This document shows positions 36,170 to 48,400 of a stretch of DNA of 64,000 nt, piece by piece. The DNA is taken from contig CAJNOI010000078.1 in NCBI GenBank assembly GCA_905250115.1, positions 285,813 to 349,812 of the forward strand, in the 5' to 3' direction. Each line of letters begins with the position of its first letter. The first letter of the stretch is position 1. Origin of the DNA: Adineta steineri. Its lineage: Eukaryota > Rotifera > Eurotatoria > Adinetida > Adinetidae. The position numbers and the translations under genes were made by a program. Under the pieces are notes generated by a model. It saw nothing but the letters and a program-made list of their open reading frames with translations. It did no database searches and was not told the origin of the DNA.

Positions 36170-37720
36170 TCAATGAGGTCGAATTGTTTTAAATACATTG
36201 ACAAATTTCTCGAATGCTTCTTGTGATCGATTTCTTCTCATTCCAACAGAACTTGCTGCTATTGATGTTGTTGGAATTGTACCTGAACCAGGTGGACTAA
36301 AATTACTTGACTGATCAAATCGTACTTGATCAATATTATTTGCGGTTATATCATGTCCATGTGTTATTATAAGAACAAGTAAACGTTTGATTTCCAAAAT
36401 ATCAATACGATTTTTAATTGTTTCATCAAGTGTTTCATCATAAATTTTTGAATATTCTAAACAAATTTCACATAAATCTTTTTCTTCATGTCCAATTACA
36501 ATACGAAATACTGTTTCATAATCGATTGGTGTTTTATCTAATGCTTGTCGAATAATTTTAGCATAATAATCACCTGGTGATCGTGTGTATTCAACCATAT
36601 CTTGAAAACATTCGATATCTGTTTGTTCTTGAAATTCTCGTTCAATTGCTTCTTGTATTGGTCCTCCATATTTATCTTCATATATATCAAATATAGCAGA
36701 TAATTGTGAAAAAGCATCACGTGTAAAAATCTTTATAAATGTATCATAATCAATACCAGGTGTACCTTCACCAGCTTCATATAATTTTCTTGCGATATTT
36801 TTAGCTATTGAAGCTGAATGGCCAGATTCTTCATAACGTTTACCTTCAATTAAATGTATAAGTAAACGTGATATAATACTATCAACACCTTGAACAACTT
36901 CAATATCTTTTTCAGCTGAATTTTCAAATAAATTTTCATAGGATTGTTTAAATTTTTTTGCATCATCATTATTTAATACTAATAAAATTTCCACTAATTT
37001 TCTTGATATATTATAATCAATTTTATTCAATTGTTTTAATGTAAGTAAATCATGAAAATGACGTGCATATAAGTCAACTGGTTCAACTAACATAGATAAT
37101 GTACATGAACGCATAGGAGATTCAGGTCTTTCAAGTACCATATCAACTAAGTTATATTCATATTCAAATTCAAGATCATGAACAAGAATCATACGTTGTT
37201 CACATGTATATGATGATAGAAAATGAAGAATATAATCTAGATCTAATGTATGTGCTGTTATACAATGTTTCATTATTTTACATAGATGTTTTGTATCACG
37301 TTTATAATCAAAATCTGTTGCATGTCCAAATGAAGGAACAGTTGATTGTCTCTAAATATAAAAAAAGAAATCGTATTTATATAGATTTTATTTTTTTTTC
37401 TATATTTAAAATAGATGATAGAAAATTTACCTTATATGACATTTTTAAAAGTGAATGATTAGATGATCCATGCATTTTTAGTTGTTATTAATAATATAAA
37501 AAAAAAACTCGACTCAATACATATGAGTAGGAATGATTAGAAGTATATATTGGTTATAAAATGTTAGTTTTACAACATCCGATAAAGGTCAAATACTTAC
37601 TGGTAGACGTTTTTCTAATTTTGTTAAATTACTATCGTATGTTTTTGATCGTACTAATGTTTTCACTTTGTTTACATCATGATGTGAAACTTGTGAAACT
37701 TTACGTAATAAACTTGCCAT
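36170..37720 (-). CDS. Divergent annexin-like protein
   Basis: The main exon runs from 37351 to the TGA at 36170-36172. Upstream are two candidate first exons, both ending in phase 0: 37601-37720 (MASLLRKVSQVSHH, 40 codons) and one starting at 37475 (MHGSSNHSLLKMSYK, 15 codons). Annexin repeats are visible: LYEAGEGTPGIDYDTFIKIF, AFSQLSAIFDIYEDKYG, PIQEAIEREF and DYYAKIIRQALDKTPIDYETVFRIVI. The first two repeats are weaker. The calcium-binding GxGT-Asp loops have degenerated (GTPGID, DKTPID, AHTLDL), so calcium-dependent membrane binding may be lost. The last 50 residues are a Ser/Pro-rich and basic extension that typical annexins lack. The family call is good, the function unknown. Confidence 0.78.
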
Positions 37721-38252
37721 TGATTTGATTTTTTCAGTTTTTAGAAATTAATAATGACAAAAGAGAAATGCTTAAAATGATAGAGAGTAATACTTATTCA
37801 ATGATGTTATTTATATGAAAAATATGATAGCAACAAAAAATAAGAAAAAAAATAAGAGAAAAAAATAGTTTGATTCTTTTTTCTAGTGCATTATCGAAAG
37901 ACATAAGGGCGTGGTGAAAGATGGAGAGAAAGAAATATATGTATATTGCAAGTCATGCTTCGCCGATTTATCTCCGAGTAATAACAAAGCGAATGTATCG
38001 GGGATGAATTATATCCATTTTGTTGTCCGCACTTACGGGGGTACATATGACTACTCATTTTTTCTCTTTTGTGTATCATGACGAAGAATATGCACGTAGG
38101 TGATGATCGGATAGTATTTTAAAGGATATTGTTTAGTGAATTAGGGGGCATATAAAGGTCAAATAAAATACAATCAGATAAATACACACATATATATAGA
38201 TAGATAGAAAGTGACCGATAAATTAATCTATTTTAAAACTAAATAATGTACT
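37721..38252. other. Intergenic between tandem minus-strand genes
   Basis: This 532-bp stretch holds the promoter of the annexin-like gene and the 3' end of the methyltransferase gene. A short GATA repeat lies near 38195-38208. No gene or element is supported. Confidence 0.5.
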
Positions 38253-39850
38253 CTATGATCTCTCTGATGGTCTATATTCATCGATAATATCTCGCATTGT
38301 ACGAATTTGATTGGGGTCGACATGACAGCATCCACCTATGTATTTTATATCAGCATCAATGTATGAGCGAATAAATGGTGCGATTGAAGGACGTTCACCA
38401 TTGTATTCTCTATAATGATAAAAATAGATTACATATACGCCTATACACAAAAATAATGTGATTATTACCTTTTTTCAGCATCCCACGTAACAGCAGCATT
38501 AGGATAGGCAATTAAATCACGATCGATTTTATTCATTCGTTCAATAAGAGGAATAACATTATTTGGATGAACACAATTAACACCAACAGCTATTATTTGA
38601 TCAGCAGAAGATTTAGAACATATAGATGCTACTGCTTCTTCAATTGGTTCACCATGTGCTGTTGATTTAGTATCCTGCAGACATAAATATTGTAGTTTCA
38701 ATAATAATTTACTTTTTTTTAAAGATTTCTATTCTTAGACTATGAAAAGAGAAACGGAGTAGAAAACAAATATTCATTATTTATTCTAAAAAAAATAATC
38801 TTTCATAGTAAATATACATAAAACATATAATTTAATGTTCATCTTTTCTTTTTCTTTCATTCGAACACAATTCAATAAATATATAAGACTGTCGAAAAGC
38901 TCAATTTATCTTATTATTCTTTAATTATAGAATAGTACTTTATACGTTTGAAAGTATTCTTGTAGGACAAAAGTTAATAATTAATGATAACAAATAAAGA
39001 TGAAATAAAATATTAATATATTTGAAAAATGAGAAACTTTTTTCTTTTGTCTTAAGGTTAGAAGAACATATACCTGACAGTTGAACGAAAGCCAACCTTT
39101 TACATTTGGAAATTCTTTTAGTAATTCAACAAGTGCTTCAGCTTCTTTCTGCGATGGAATTGTTTCAAAAGCAATCAAATCAGGTTCAGCACGAGCTAAG
39201 ACTGCTAGTCGAGGTCGATGCCAATCTTTGAATTGCTAAATATAATCTATTATTTTCAATTCAAATAAATAATATAAACTACTTCGATACTCATTGAATC
39301 TGTATACCATCCATTGAATTCACTACCATCACATAACATCGCTCCATAGGGACCAATTGAAGCTGCAACATGACACTGTGCTTTTTCCTCTTCTATATTA
39401 AAATATATTATCAATTTTTTTGTCTTTCAATAATAAAACTAACCGATAATATTTCGAACAAGTTTTACTGAATTATAAATAATTTCTTCTGCTTGTTCAT
39501 GAGACAATTGACAATATTTCATTAAATGATCAATTGAAAGTTGATAAGTAGCAGTTAAAATAAAATCACATTTAGCTTGAATAAAACTAAATTTTAATTG
39601 ATTTTTATATTTATTCTATATTGATTTATTTTTAACTTACGCTCGATGTATTCCAGCAAGTTTTTCCGGTTGTTTGACTAAGGTTTTTCCAGACCTGATA
39701 AAAAATAATTATTAGAAAATTATATGTTTTTTTTTAAAATATTATTAACCATAATGGATCATTATTTACGTCACAACCATAGTCTTGCAATGTTGTGCCA
39801 AGACCTCCATCAATTAAAATAATTTTATCATTTTTTCGTGAAAAATTCAT
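38253..39850 (-). CDS. Homocysteine S-methyltransferase (MmuM/HMT type)
   Basis: Six or seven exons from the ATG at 39850 to the TAG at 38253-38255. The N-terminus reads DKIILIDGGLGTTLQDYGCD, the family start of the barrel. Next are TATYQ, ASIGPYGAMLCDGSEFNGWY, LIAFETIPSQKEAEALV and WLSFNCQ. The zinc ligands are the Cys of VGVNC and the pair in YIGGCCHVDP near the C-terminus, so the active site looks complete. The enzyme family transfers a methyl group from S-methylmethionine, or another methyl donor, to homocysteine to make methionine. Betaine-specific enzymes are longer, so the S-methylmethionine type is favoured. TTTTTTTAG lies immediately before the ATG. The next gene starts 220 bp away on the other strand. 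Confidence 0.9.
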
Positions 39851-40070
39851 CTAAAAAAATATTTATTTATCATTGTTTTCTTTTACCGCTTGATTTTTTT
39901 TTTCATAAAATAAGTAAAAGGAAATAGATTTTCTTCTTCTTTTTTTCTCATGTCTTTTTTTTCTTTTCATCTCGACAAACAGCGATTTATAATTTTAATA
40001 TAACAAAAAAAAAAAAGAAGAAGAAACGAAGAAAAAGAAAAGTTAGTTAAATAAAATAATCACTGTTCTA
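39851..40070. promoter_or_regulatory. Short divergent (bidirectional) promoter region
   Basis: Only 220 bp separate the start codons of the methyltransferase gene (-) and the disordered-protein gene (+). The interval is rich in A/G and T/C tracts. Both promoters must lie here or inside the genes. Confidence 0.6.
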
Positions 40071-42281
40071 ATGTTTCACGATGAAGCGCAAACACAATTT
40101 ACTAACAATTGGAAAAGAAATAATAATGAACATCCAATTGATAGAGTATTTACAGCTGATTTCAATACGAATCAACAACTAAGATATCCATATTCAAATA
40201 CTCGATCAAGAAATTATAAATCAGAAACAAAACATATTATTCAACGTCAACGAGTCATACAATCTTTTTTAACTAAACCTGATGGAATTGAAGTAAGTAG
40301 AGAATATGATATGATAATCTCGTTTTTTAGTATCTAATGTATGTAATGATTTCTAGACCGGAGTATGATATAGATTAGCCTTAACCGGTAGTATTCGCGA
40401 AGTTACTCACTTTGAAACTGCCAGGGAGCACGTATGAAAGACACAGTCTCAATTCATTTGTAGTGCTGTGCAGGGAAAACAAACAATGAGAGAGAGCATA
40501 TAGATTCCAAAGCAAAAGCCCTTATATACTTATATGTATATGACTCAAGAATCCTGATTACACGAAACTGACTCAGGAATCTCAACCATATGCATATGAG
40601 TCAATAATTCTTTGGCTCATGAAATAACACGGCGAGTGCCGTGACAAGTGCAATGAAACATCATTTGACTTTATTAGTTATTTAGTGTCCGATAGAGTTT
40701 TGCATCGAGTCGATCTAGTAAACTCGACAAGTCTATTATGAAGTATATCAGTATTGATGACTACTCTACATATAGTTAGTAACATATGTCTATTATTTCA
40801 GTCAGCTATTCAAAAATCGATTACACTTAATACTCAACCGAAAATTTTATCAATAACATCTATTCCATCTCCACAATTATTATTACCTGAGTTAAATGAA
40901 CAATCAACAAATAATAATAATCGACAACCAATAATAAGAAAAGAATTCGATCGACAATCACCTGTTTTTGTTCGTCATCATCGTCGTACAATAGAACATC
41001 TTTCTCTTAATCAACAAACGTCAGATATTACAAATATTTCTGGTAATCAAGTTACATTATCAATTCCACCCAATTTCACATTTCGAAATAAACCATCACG
41101 TGTTTATCTGTCTGATAGATCAGCATATAAAATAAATAATCGAATATTTTCTCCACGTATCAAATCAACAAATCCTCCTAAACCTATTCAAGAAGGTAAA
41201 CAAAATATATTTCAATCCAAATCAGTTCATCGACATAATTCTATTCCAACACCTATATGGATACCAACATTACCAGAACAAGATGCTGTTCATACTCGAA
41301 CCTTAACAGATATTGCACGAACAAAATCTTATCCACCAAAAGTTTTTAAGAATTATCATTCTCAATCTATACCATCGAATCGAATAAATTCTAATCTAAA
41401 AACAAATGATATTCAAGATTTATATATATCACCACGATCACCATTAAATAATCCACCGAATGAAATAGAAACTGATAAGAATATTATCCGTGAAAAAGAA
41501 TTAACTGTTAGTGAATGTAAGTTATAAAATAATATTCTTTTGCTTGATTGATCTGTTTTGTAAATATACTCATGATGAAAACCGGAAATAAATTTTATTT
41601 TTGAGTTTTAATCATAGAGAGGAAAATGAGATTGTTTAATTTGCAATAAAAGCATAAAGTCAATTTTGCTTTTTAATTGTCGATATTTATCGTAAACATT
41701 ACATTTACAACATTTTTCTTTTTTTTTTTCAAATAGGGGAAGATTCTAAAACGATCAATGATGATGTATTCGATGAAGACGAATCAACCAGCTCTGATGG
41801 AAACAGTTCAACATCAACATGTGATTCTCAAATTACTGTTCAACAATCTCGTCGTAAATCCACTTCATCCATCACGTATGATACATTTTTATCTAATAAG
41901 AGTTCGAAATTAAAATCTCAACGTTTACCAAGCAGACGAAATATATCTCGACGGTATCCATATACTCTTGCATTACCACCCCTTCTTGAACATACTCATG
42001 ATGAGGAAATAGGTGATGAATTCAATTGACTTTTTTTTTGTTTGTTCCTTATCTTACATAAAACAAAACATATATATAATCTTTTTCATAACATTCATAT
42101 AGATATGACGAAAATATTTGAAAAAATTTCCACTCTACAAAATAATGATTTCAATGAAAAAAAATTTGAAAGATCATTCAATGACGAAGACAGTTTAACA
42201 TTTCAATTATTAAATCAACAAGAAACAGAATTTGAAAAAAAATTATCGAAATTAAGAAAATTTGAATTTAAACAAAATTAA
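40071..42281 (+). CDS. Unrecognised, largely disordered protein
   Basis: Four exons fit well: 40071-40292, 40802-41516, 41737-42012 and 42103-42281, with consistent phases and canonical sites. The product of about 463 residues is rich in Ser, Asn, Gln, Arg, Pro and Thr, with an acidic Ser-rich block (DDVFDEDESTSSDGNSS) and a basic segment (SRRNISRRYPY). The C-terminal 60 residues are charged and may form a coiled coil (FQLLNQQETEFEKKLSKLRK). I see no catalytic motif, membrane segment or signal peptide. Many RxxS and SP/TP sites suggest phosphorylation. The first intron is unusually long (509 bp) and of different composition. The gene looks real from its splicing, but I cannot name a family. 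Confidence 0.7.
40320..40750. repeat. Unusual, higher-GC sequence inside a 509-bp intron
   Basis: Most introns here are 45-70 bp, but this one is ten times longer and has fewer A/T tracts. It contains related segments with GACTCA and GAATC (about 40550-40580) and a short perfect hairpin, CACGGC-GAGT-GCCGTG (about 40629-40645). It could be an old insertion, but no terminal repeats or target duplication were found. Confidence 0.4.
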
Positions 42282-42439
42282 ATACAAAAATCATTTTCTT
42301 TTATATACTTTGTTTGTTTTTTTCTTATCTCTCCAATCAAGAATATATACAATATACATACATATTTATATACACTTTTCCAAGACAAAAAAAAAAATCT
42401 TTTTTCTTATGTAAACATCACAATAGAAATAAATGTCTA

Positions 42440-45400
42440 TCATATTAAACATTCCCAAAGAAAATAACTAATTTTTTGTGTAAATGTTTCAATAAATGGC
42501 GTACAATTAATATTATTTTGTTGTTTGACTACATACGATTTCTAGAAAAATAAAATTTTTGATAATAAATTCTATGAAATATTTCTATGCATCTTACTAG
42601 ACTATTTTGATCCGATCGATAAATAAGAACAAGAAACGCATCGCATTTTTCTGGAGCTTTATTTTGAAAGACGACCTTAAAACAAAAAAAATAATTTTAG
42701 CCCTGACAACAGTATCAATAAACAAAATTCTTACTAGATAATTGACAGTTGTCGAATTCATCATATGAAATTGTGTACCATATCGTAATTTTAAAAATCT
42801 ATATAATCTATCCAATTGTTCTTTGTTAATAAATACTCGTTGTAATAATGTATTCACAGTTGTTAATTCCATTGTTTCATCACCGATACATGAATCTAAT
42901 AATGCTTGAAATTCATTTATATGTATTGATACGTTCTATATAGAAAATAAAATCAACGATCTTTTAATATTCAATAGAAATATTTTACTTCTTGACGTCC
43001 AGTTTGAGTGTTATCTGATCGAGCAGAAATTAATTTTTCCCAAAGACTTTCTCGACGATGTTGTAATGTTGCTTTGTTTAATATAGATACTAGTTTTAAT
43101 CTAAATATGATTGTTAATTTTAGTTTAAAATCAAACTTCATTATTTTATTACCGGAAAAATTCAACATTTCGATCAACTGGTATATTATTTGCAATATAT
43201 TGCTCGCCGCCAACTGTGTTTGATCGAAGCGGTACGACGAGATTAGTTTTTCCTGATGGTACCAATATAGTTGAAGCACGTTCTCTCATTTGACTCATAG
43301 TTGCACTGTTTTTTAGACTATTTGCTATTCGATTATTAGTTGGTGGAGGTACTGAAATTTTATTTAATGTTGATAATGGTATATTCGATGGATTGAGTAA
43401 TTTCGGCTCTAAATTTGTATAGATAATATACATTACAACTGTTAATTCAGCAGGTGAAGATGGTGTTGTTCGAGCAGCCATCCAATAAATATCTTTGTGA
43501 TCACAATTAAATAAATATTCATCCTAATAATCGTAAAATAGAAAAAAACATATTTGTTCAGTGAGAGAGAGAAAAATTGAGACGGTTAATAAACTTACAG
43601 TATTTCGTTTTCTTATCTGAATATTATAGGATTCTGCATGTTTAAGTACATATTTGAATAACTCATTATCTGCTGCTCGTTTATTACCATCAATTGAATG
43701 ATGAATAATTACTATAGACAAATAAATAAATAAGTATTTTATTTATCTTTCAAAGAATTTACTTTTAAATAATGCAGTTTTTGATCCAATAGGTGCAGTT
43801 GGATAATATTCAATAAAATCTTGTAAAAATGTAATTACTGAAAAATCTGATGAAAATCTACGTTCATCTTCTGGTTTTAATTGATAAGCAACAATTGTTT
43901 GAAGATGAAAATCATAAACAAATGGATTAAGTTCTGATTGTTCCGGACTACAAAATGATTCATTGGATATCTAATTACACAAAAAGAAAAAATCTCTATT
44001 GAAAAAACAAAAATCCTAACATACTGATCGAAAATGATTCGTTGTTGATAATTGATTATTAGTTGGTATTTTAATAATATCATATTGAAGGAAACGTATA
44101 ATAACTTGAACATTATTCAATACTGATACTTCTGCAAGTAAAGTTGCACGTCGACCTTGATCAGAACGATGAAAATTATATTCAGCTGGTGATTGAACAT
44201 GTAATGAACGAGGATTTCTAGGGAAAATAATTATTGAAGAAAATTTCATGAATTAACATTGTATTTACTTTCGAGGATTTAATTTTGTATTTATTAAATA
44301 AAATTTATACGTATTTTGTAAATGTAGAGATAATTGTTCGACAAATGATTCAATGATTGAAGGTTGTTGTTGTTCACCTGTATTTACACGATTTGAATCA
44401 AAACGTGTTAATTGACTTTGTGCAATTTGATAATCATTCTAAACAAAAGCAAAATATTTATTAATCATGTTTTTTTCCTATTAAAATTAATTATTTCTTA
44501 TAGCAGCTACTTTGAATACATGAGTATACGTATTCTGCTAGAAAACGTTTTTTTTTCAACCAATAAATAATGTTATGAATGCAATTACCAAAAGAAAGAA
44601 TATTTATATTAAAAAAACTAACCCCTAAAACACACTTAAATAAGCAAACTAATAGATCAATAGTTTTCTATTGATTGTGTAAAAGAGAAAAAATATGTTC
44701 ATTAATAAGTGATTATTTCAAAAGAAATCCTTCCTAGGAGAAGTGCATCTTCATATTTTCAAAATAAATTATTATTAGTAAAATAATGTGAACTAAATAA
44801 ACTAAGAAAATAAATATAATTAATGCTAAAAAAAAGAAGATGTTAGTAGCCAATGCCAGTTAAGAAAAGAAATAGAATGGTATATAAACGCTGTACTGTA
44901 AGTGATTTTATGCAAATAAAAATGAATGTGATATATGTGATATGTGTATGTATATGTGTGGATTAGGAGAAGGGGTACATGAGCAGCGATGATATCTAGA
45001 AAAACTTAGACACCTCATCAACAAATTGACCTAATCGGCGTAGACTAAAATCGACTGGAATAGCAACAGATTTCCGTTTGTTTGCCATACGCATAGATAA
45101 TGTGCCTTCAGTTGCTGACGTAGAAGCATCCTGAAAACATAGATATTTACATATACATCGCGAATTTCGAAATTTTACAAAATAAGTTTCTATTATAACA
45201 GTCAACAAGGAATTTGGTATTATATTTTAAATAAAATCAATCAAAATAATTACTCACTAGACAAAGTGCATTATTTGCACGTAATGTTGTATCATTTTGA
45301 AAAAAATGTCGAGTAGGTCGAGAGAAAAGTATAGGTGCAACAGCAATAGTTAATAATCGTGAACGATGTTTCATTTGAGTTAATAATTCATCCTTAAATA

Positions 45401-48400
45401 TTAAGATAAGAAATTCATAGATGTATATAATCAATATCAATTTTATTATCTAAACTAACTGCAATAAATAATTTTGGTTTAAGTATCCAATTTGAACATA
45501 TTTCTTCAAGTTTTGTACATCGATCCATATCTAAATAATTTCATTTTAATATTCTATGAAATACATTTGTTAAAAAAATTAGTGATTGACACCTATAGGT
45601 CACATCACCCATCTCATTTTTTCAATTCTATCAGCTTACGAGAGAACCAGGGATATGTACCCAAGTTGGTGTCTGACTGAGATATCGGCTATTTAGTGTA
45701 TTTATCCTATAGGATCCTATCTGTGGGATAAAATCAAAATTTCGAATTTAGGCCTGAAACTTTGTCCATACTAAGATCTCAACCAGACAAGTTTTCTTAC
45801 GAAGTTTCAGAAATTTTAGACAGATTATCTCCGAGATATGAATCCGTCAAAGTATTCATGTGGAACCTAATATCCATAAGAAAGCGTCTCTATGCTAACA
45901 TACTTGTATCTCGGAGATAATCTGTCTAAAATTTCTGAAACTTTATAAGCAAACTTGTCCGGTTGAGGTCTTAGTATGGACAGAGTTTCAGGCTTAAATT
46001 CGAAATTTTGATTTTATCGCACAGATAGAACCCTATAGGACAAATACACTAAATAGCCAATATCTCAGTCAGACACCAACTTGGGCACATATCCTTTTAG
46101 GTTTTTTCTACTCTATGCATCCCCTACTTGTGGACAAAATTTCAACTCAATAGCTTTTTGACGCCTCGGGTAGTCCCCTCGTTAGATCAATAATTATGGC
46201 AATCGTTAAAAATACTTTTAATTTCTAAATCATTATTTACTACACTGATACAATTAAGAAATATACTGAATATAGCGGAATAACATATTTTGAACTCCCA
46301 CGAAAGTAAATGCTAATAAAACAATCAATTTCTTCTCGATTTTAACTATTTTTTATTTATAGATTCTGTATCGATAAATGGACGCGTAACTTTGATTAAT
46401 TATTAGTATAGGAAGATAATTAGCATACGATTTTTTTTATTTTCTTTTAATTGGAGTAATTGTGTTCCATGTCTTTGAATAAGATCTTGACTAGAATCAT
46501 TTGGTAATGATGGATATGAACCAATTAAATTACAATAAAGTAAATCAATATTCCATGATGTATAAATATTTCCTGTTTTTGGTGGTGTAGTATCTTTAAT
46601 AACTTGTTCAAGATCAACATTATCACCTTTAACTGGATGCTAAAATATTATAAAATAAAACAAAAACATATATATTTTAAAAATCATCATCGTCAAACTT
46701 TATTTATTAGTCCATGTTGTGCATGATGACGACTATAGTCAGAATGTTGATCATGATGAAATGATCGATAACGAAAAAGACCCATTTTTTGTGTTACAAT
46801 TATATTTAAAACATTTAAACGTTTATTTGACCAATTAATTATATTAGAAAAATAACCCATTAATAATTTCGATAATTCATCAGGTGCATTATGTAATATC
46901 ATTGTTAACTAAATAACAAAAAAAAACTAAATTTATCTGATTTTTTCAAAATTACTTTTTTATCATTTGCAGTAACATATAAAAATATTTTCTTTTGAAT
47001 ATCCGAACTATTTGCTAATGCCACTAGAAGTAACGAACAATTATAAATTCTTATTTCAAAAAATTATCAATTATATATTTACTAGCATCACCAGATTCTT
47101 GTTGCGGTGATGGTTCAATACTTTCACTAGGTAAATCATTAACCATTTTACTACTTTGATATAATACAATAAGATCAAGATTTTCACCAGGTATACGTGT
47201 CGGCTAAAAATAAGATTTTTATAAGATAAAATTATACGAATGAAAATGGAATCTAAATCACATCAGATACATTTATTAGGCATGTACCGAGACCGAGTCT
47301 CTTGGACTCGATCAGGCTCGAGGCTCGAGGCTCGGGTGTCAGATTGATATAGGAGTGAGTTTCTGACACCCGAACCCGACCGAGCCCCAAGCCTACCGAG
47401 CCTCTCGGGTTCGGGCTCGGTACATCCCTAACACTTATGAGCACTTAAAGTATTTCTTTCTCTTTCTTGCAAAAGTCTAGATCTACTACTGTTTAAAAAT
47501 ATGTTAATTTCGTTTTCTTTACCATTTGATCTACTGATGGTACTGGTAAATATAGAGTTCGTTCTTTATTACAACGAAATATCATTCCATGTAGTGATTC
47601 ATGTTTATATGCAATAAATTTTTGTTCATTAAGCCATGATGTAAAATTAGATATGATATCCATTAATAACATTCGATTAGTTAATGTATAGGAACAAGAT
47701 GTTAATGATGGAAGTTTTGCATCTAAAAACGAATGAATTTTTTGTATTTAGAGAATATAATTTAATTAATTAATATTACAATTTGTAGTTAAATATTGAA
47801 ACCATGATGTTAAACATTCAGCATAATCAACTGATAATGATTGCGGTTCATCCATGGATGAACCACTTAGTATTGAACTTTGATTTGATTCATGACGCTA
47901 TTTGTAAGAAAATCAAGAAAAAATAAAGATTTTATTTAGAAAAATTAGTTTTTTGGAAAACTGAAAGAACAATGCAGTTTTAAAAAAGCATTGCTTATTT
48001 AGCCAGCCGAAGATAAATGCAATTCGAAGCAAAAAAGTTGTTTTTTTGATATAGATATATTAGTGGAAAAGAATAGAGTGTGAATAAACCTGCAATTTGA
48101 TAGGTGAGTGTGAACCAACAGATCTGTTCACTTTAGTAAAAATATTAAATAGACCACTAGGACTATTCATTGAATGCTAGAATTACACATTGTCTCAAAT
48201 AGAATATTTAGAAATTATCATTCAACATTAACAAAAGCAATCAATATTGATATTAAATGCAATAATCATAGATGAAGAAATTAAACTTACACGTCTAGAT
48301 TGTGCTGTAGGTGTTGTTGGTGTTGTATCTATTGTATATGTTCGTGCTGCTTGTACATTTCGATCAAGAGCAAAATCTTCGAAAAAAAAAATTTGAAATA

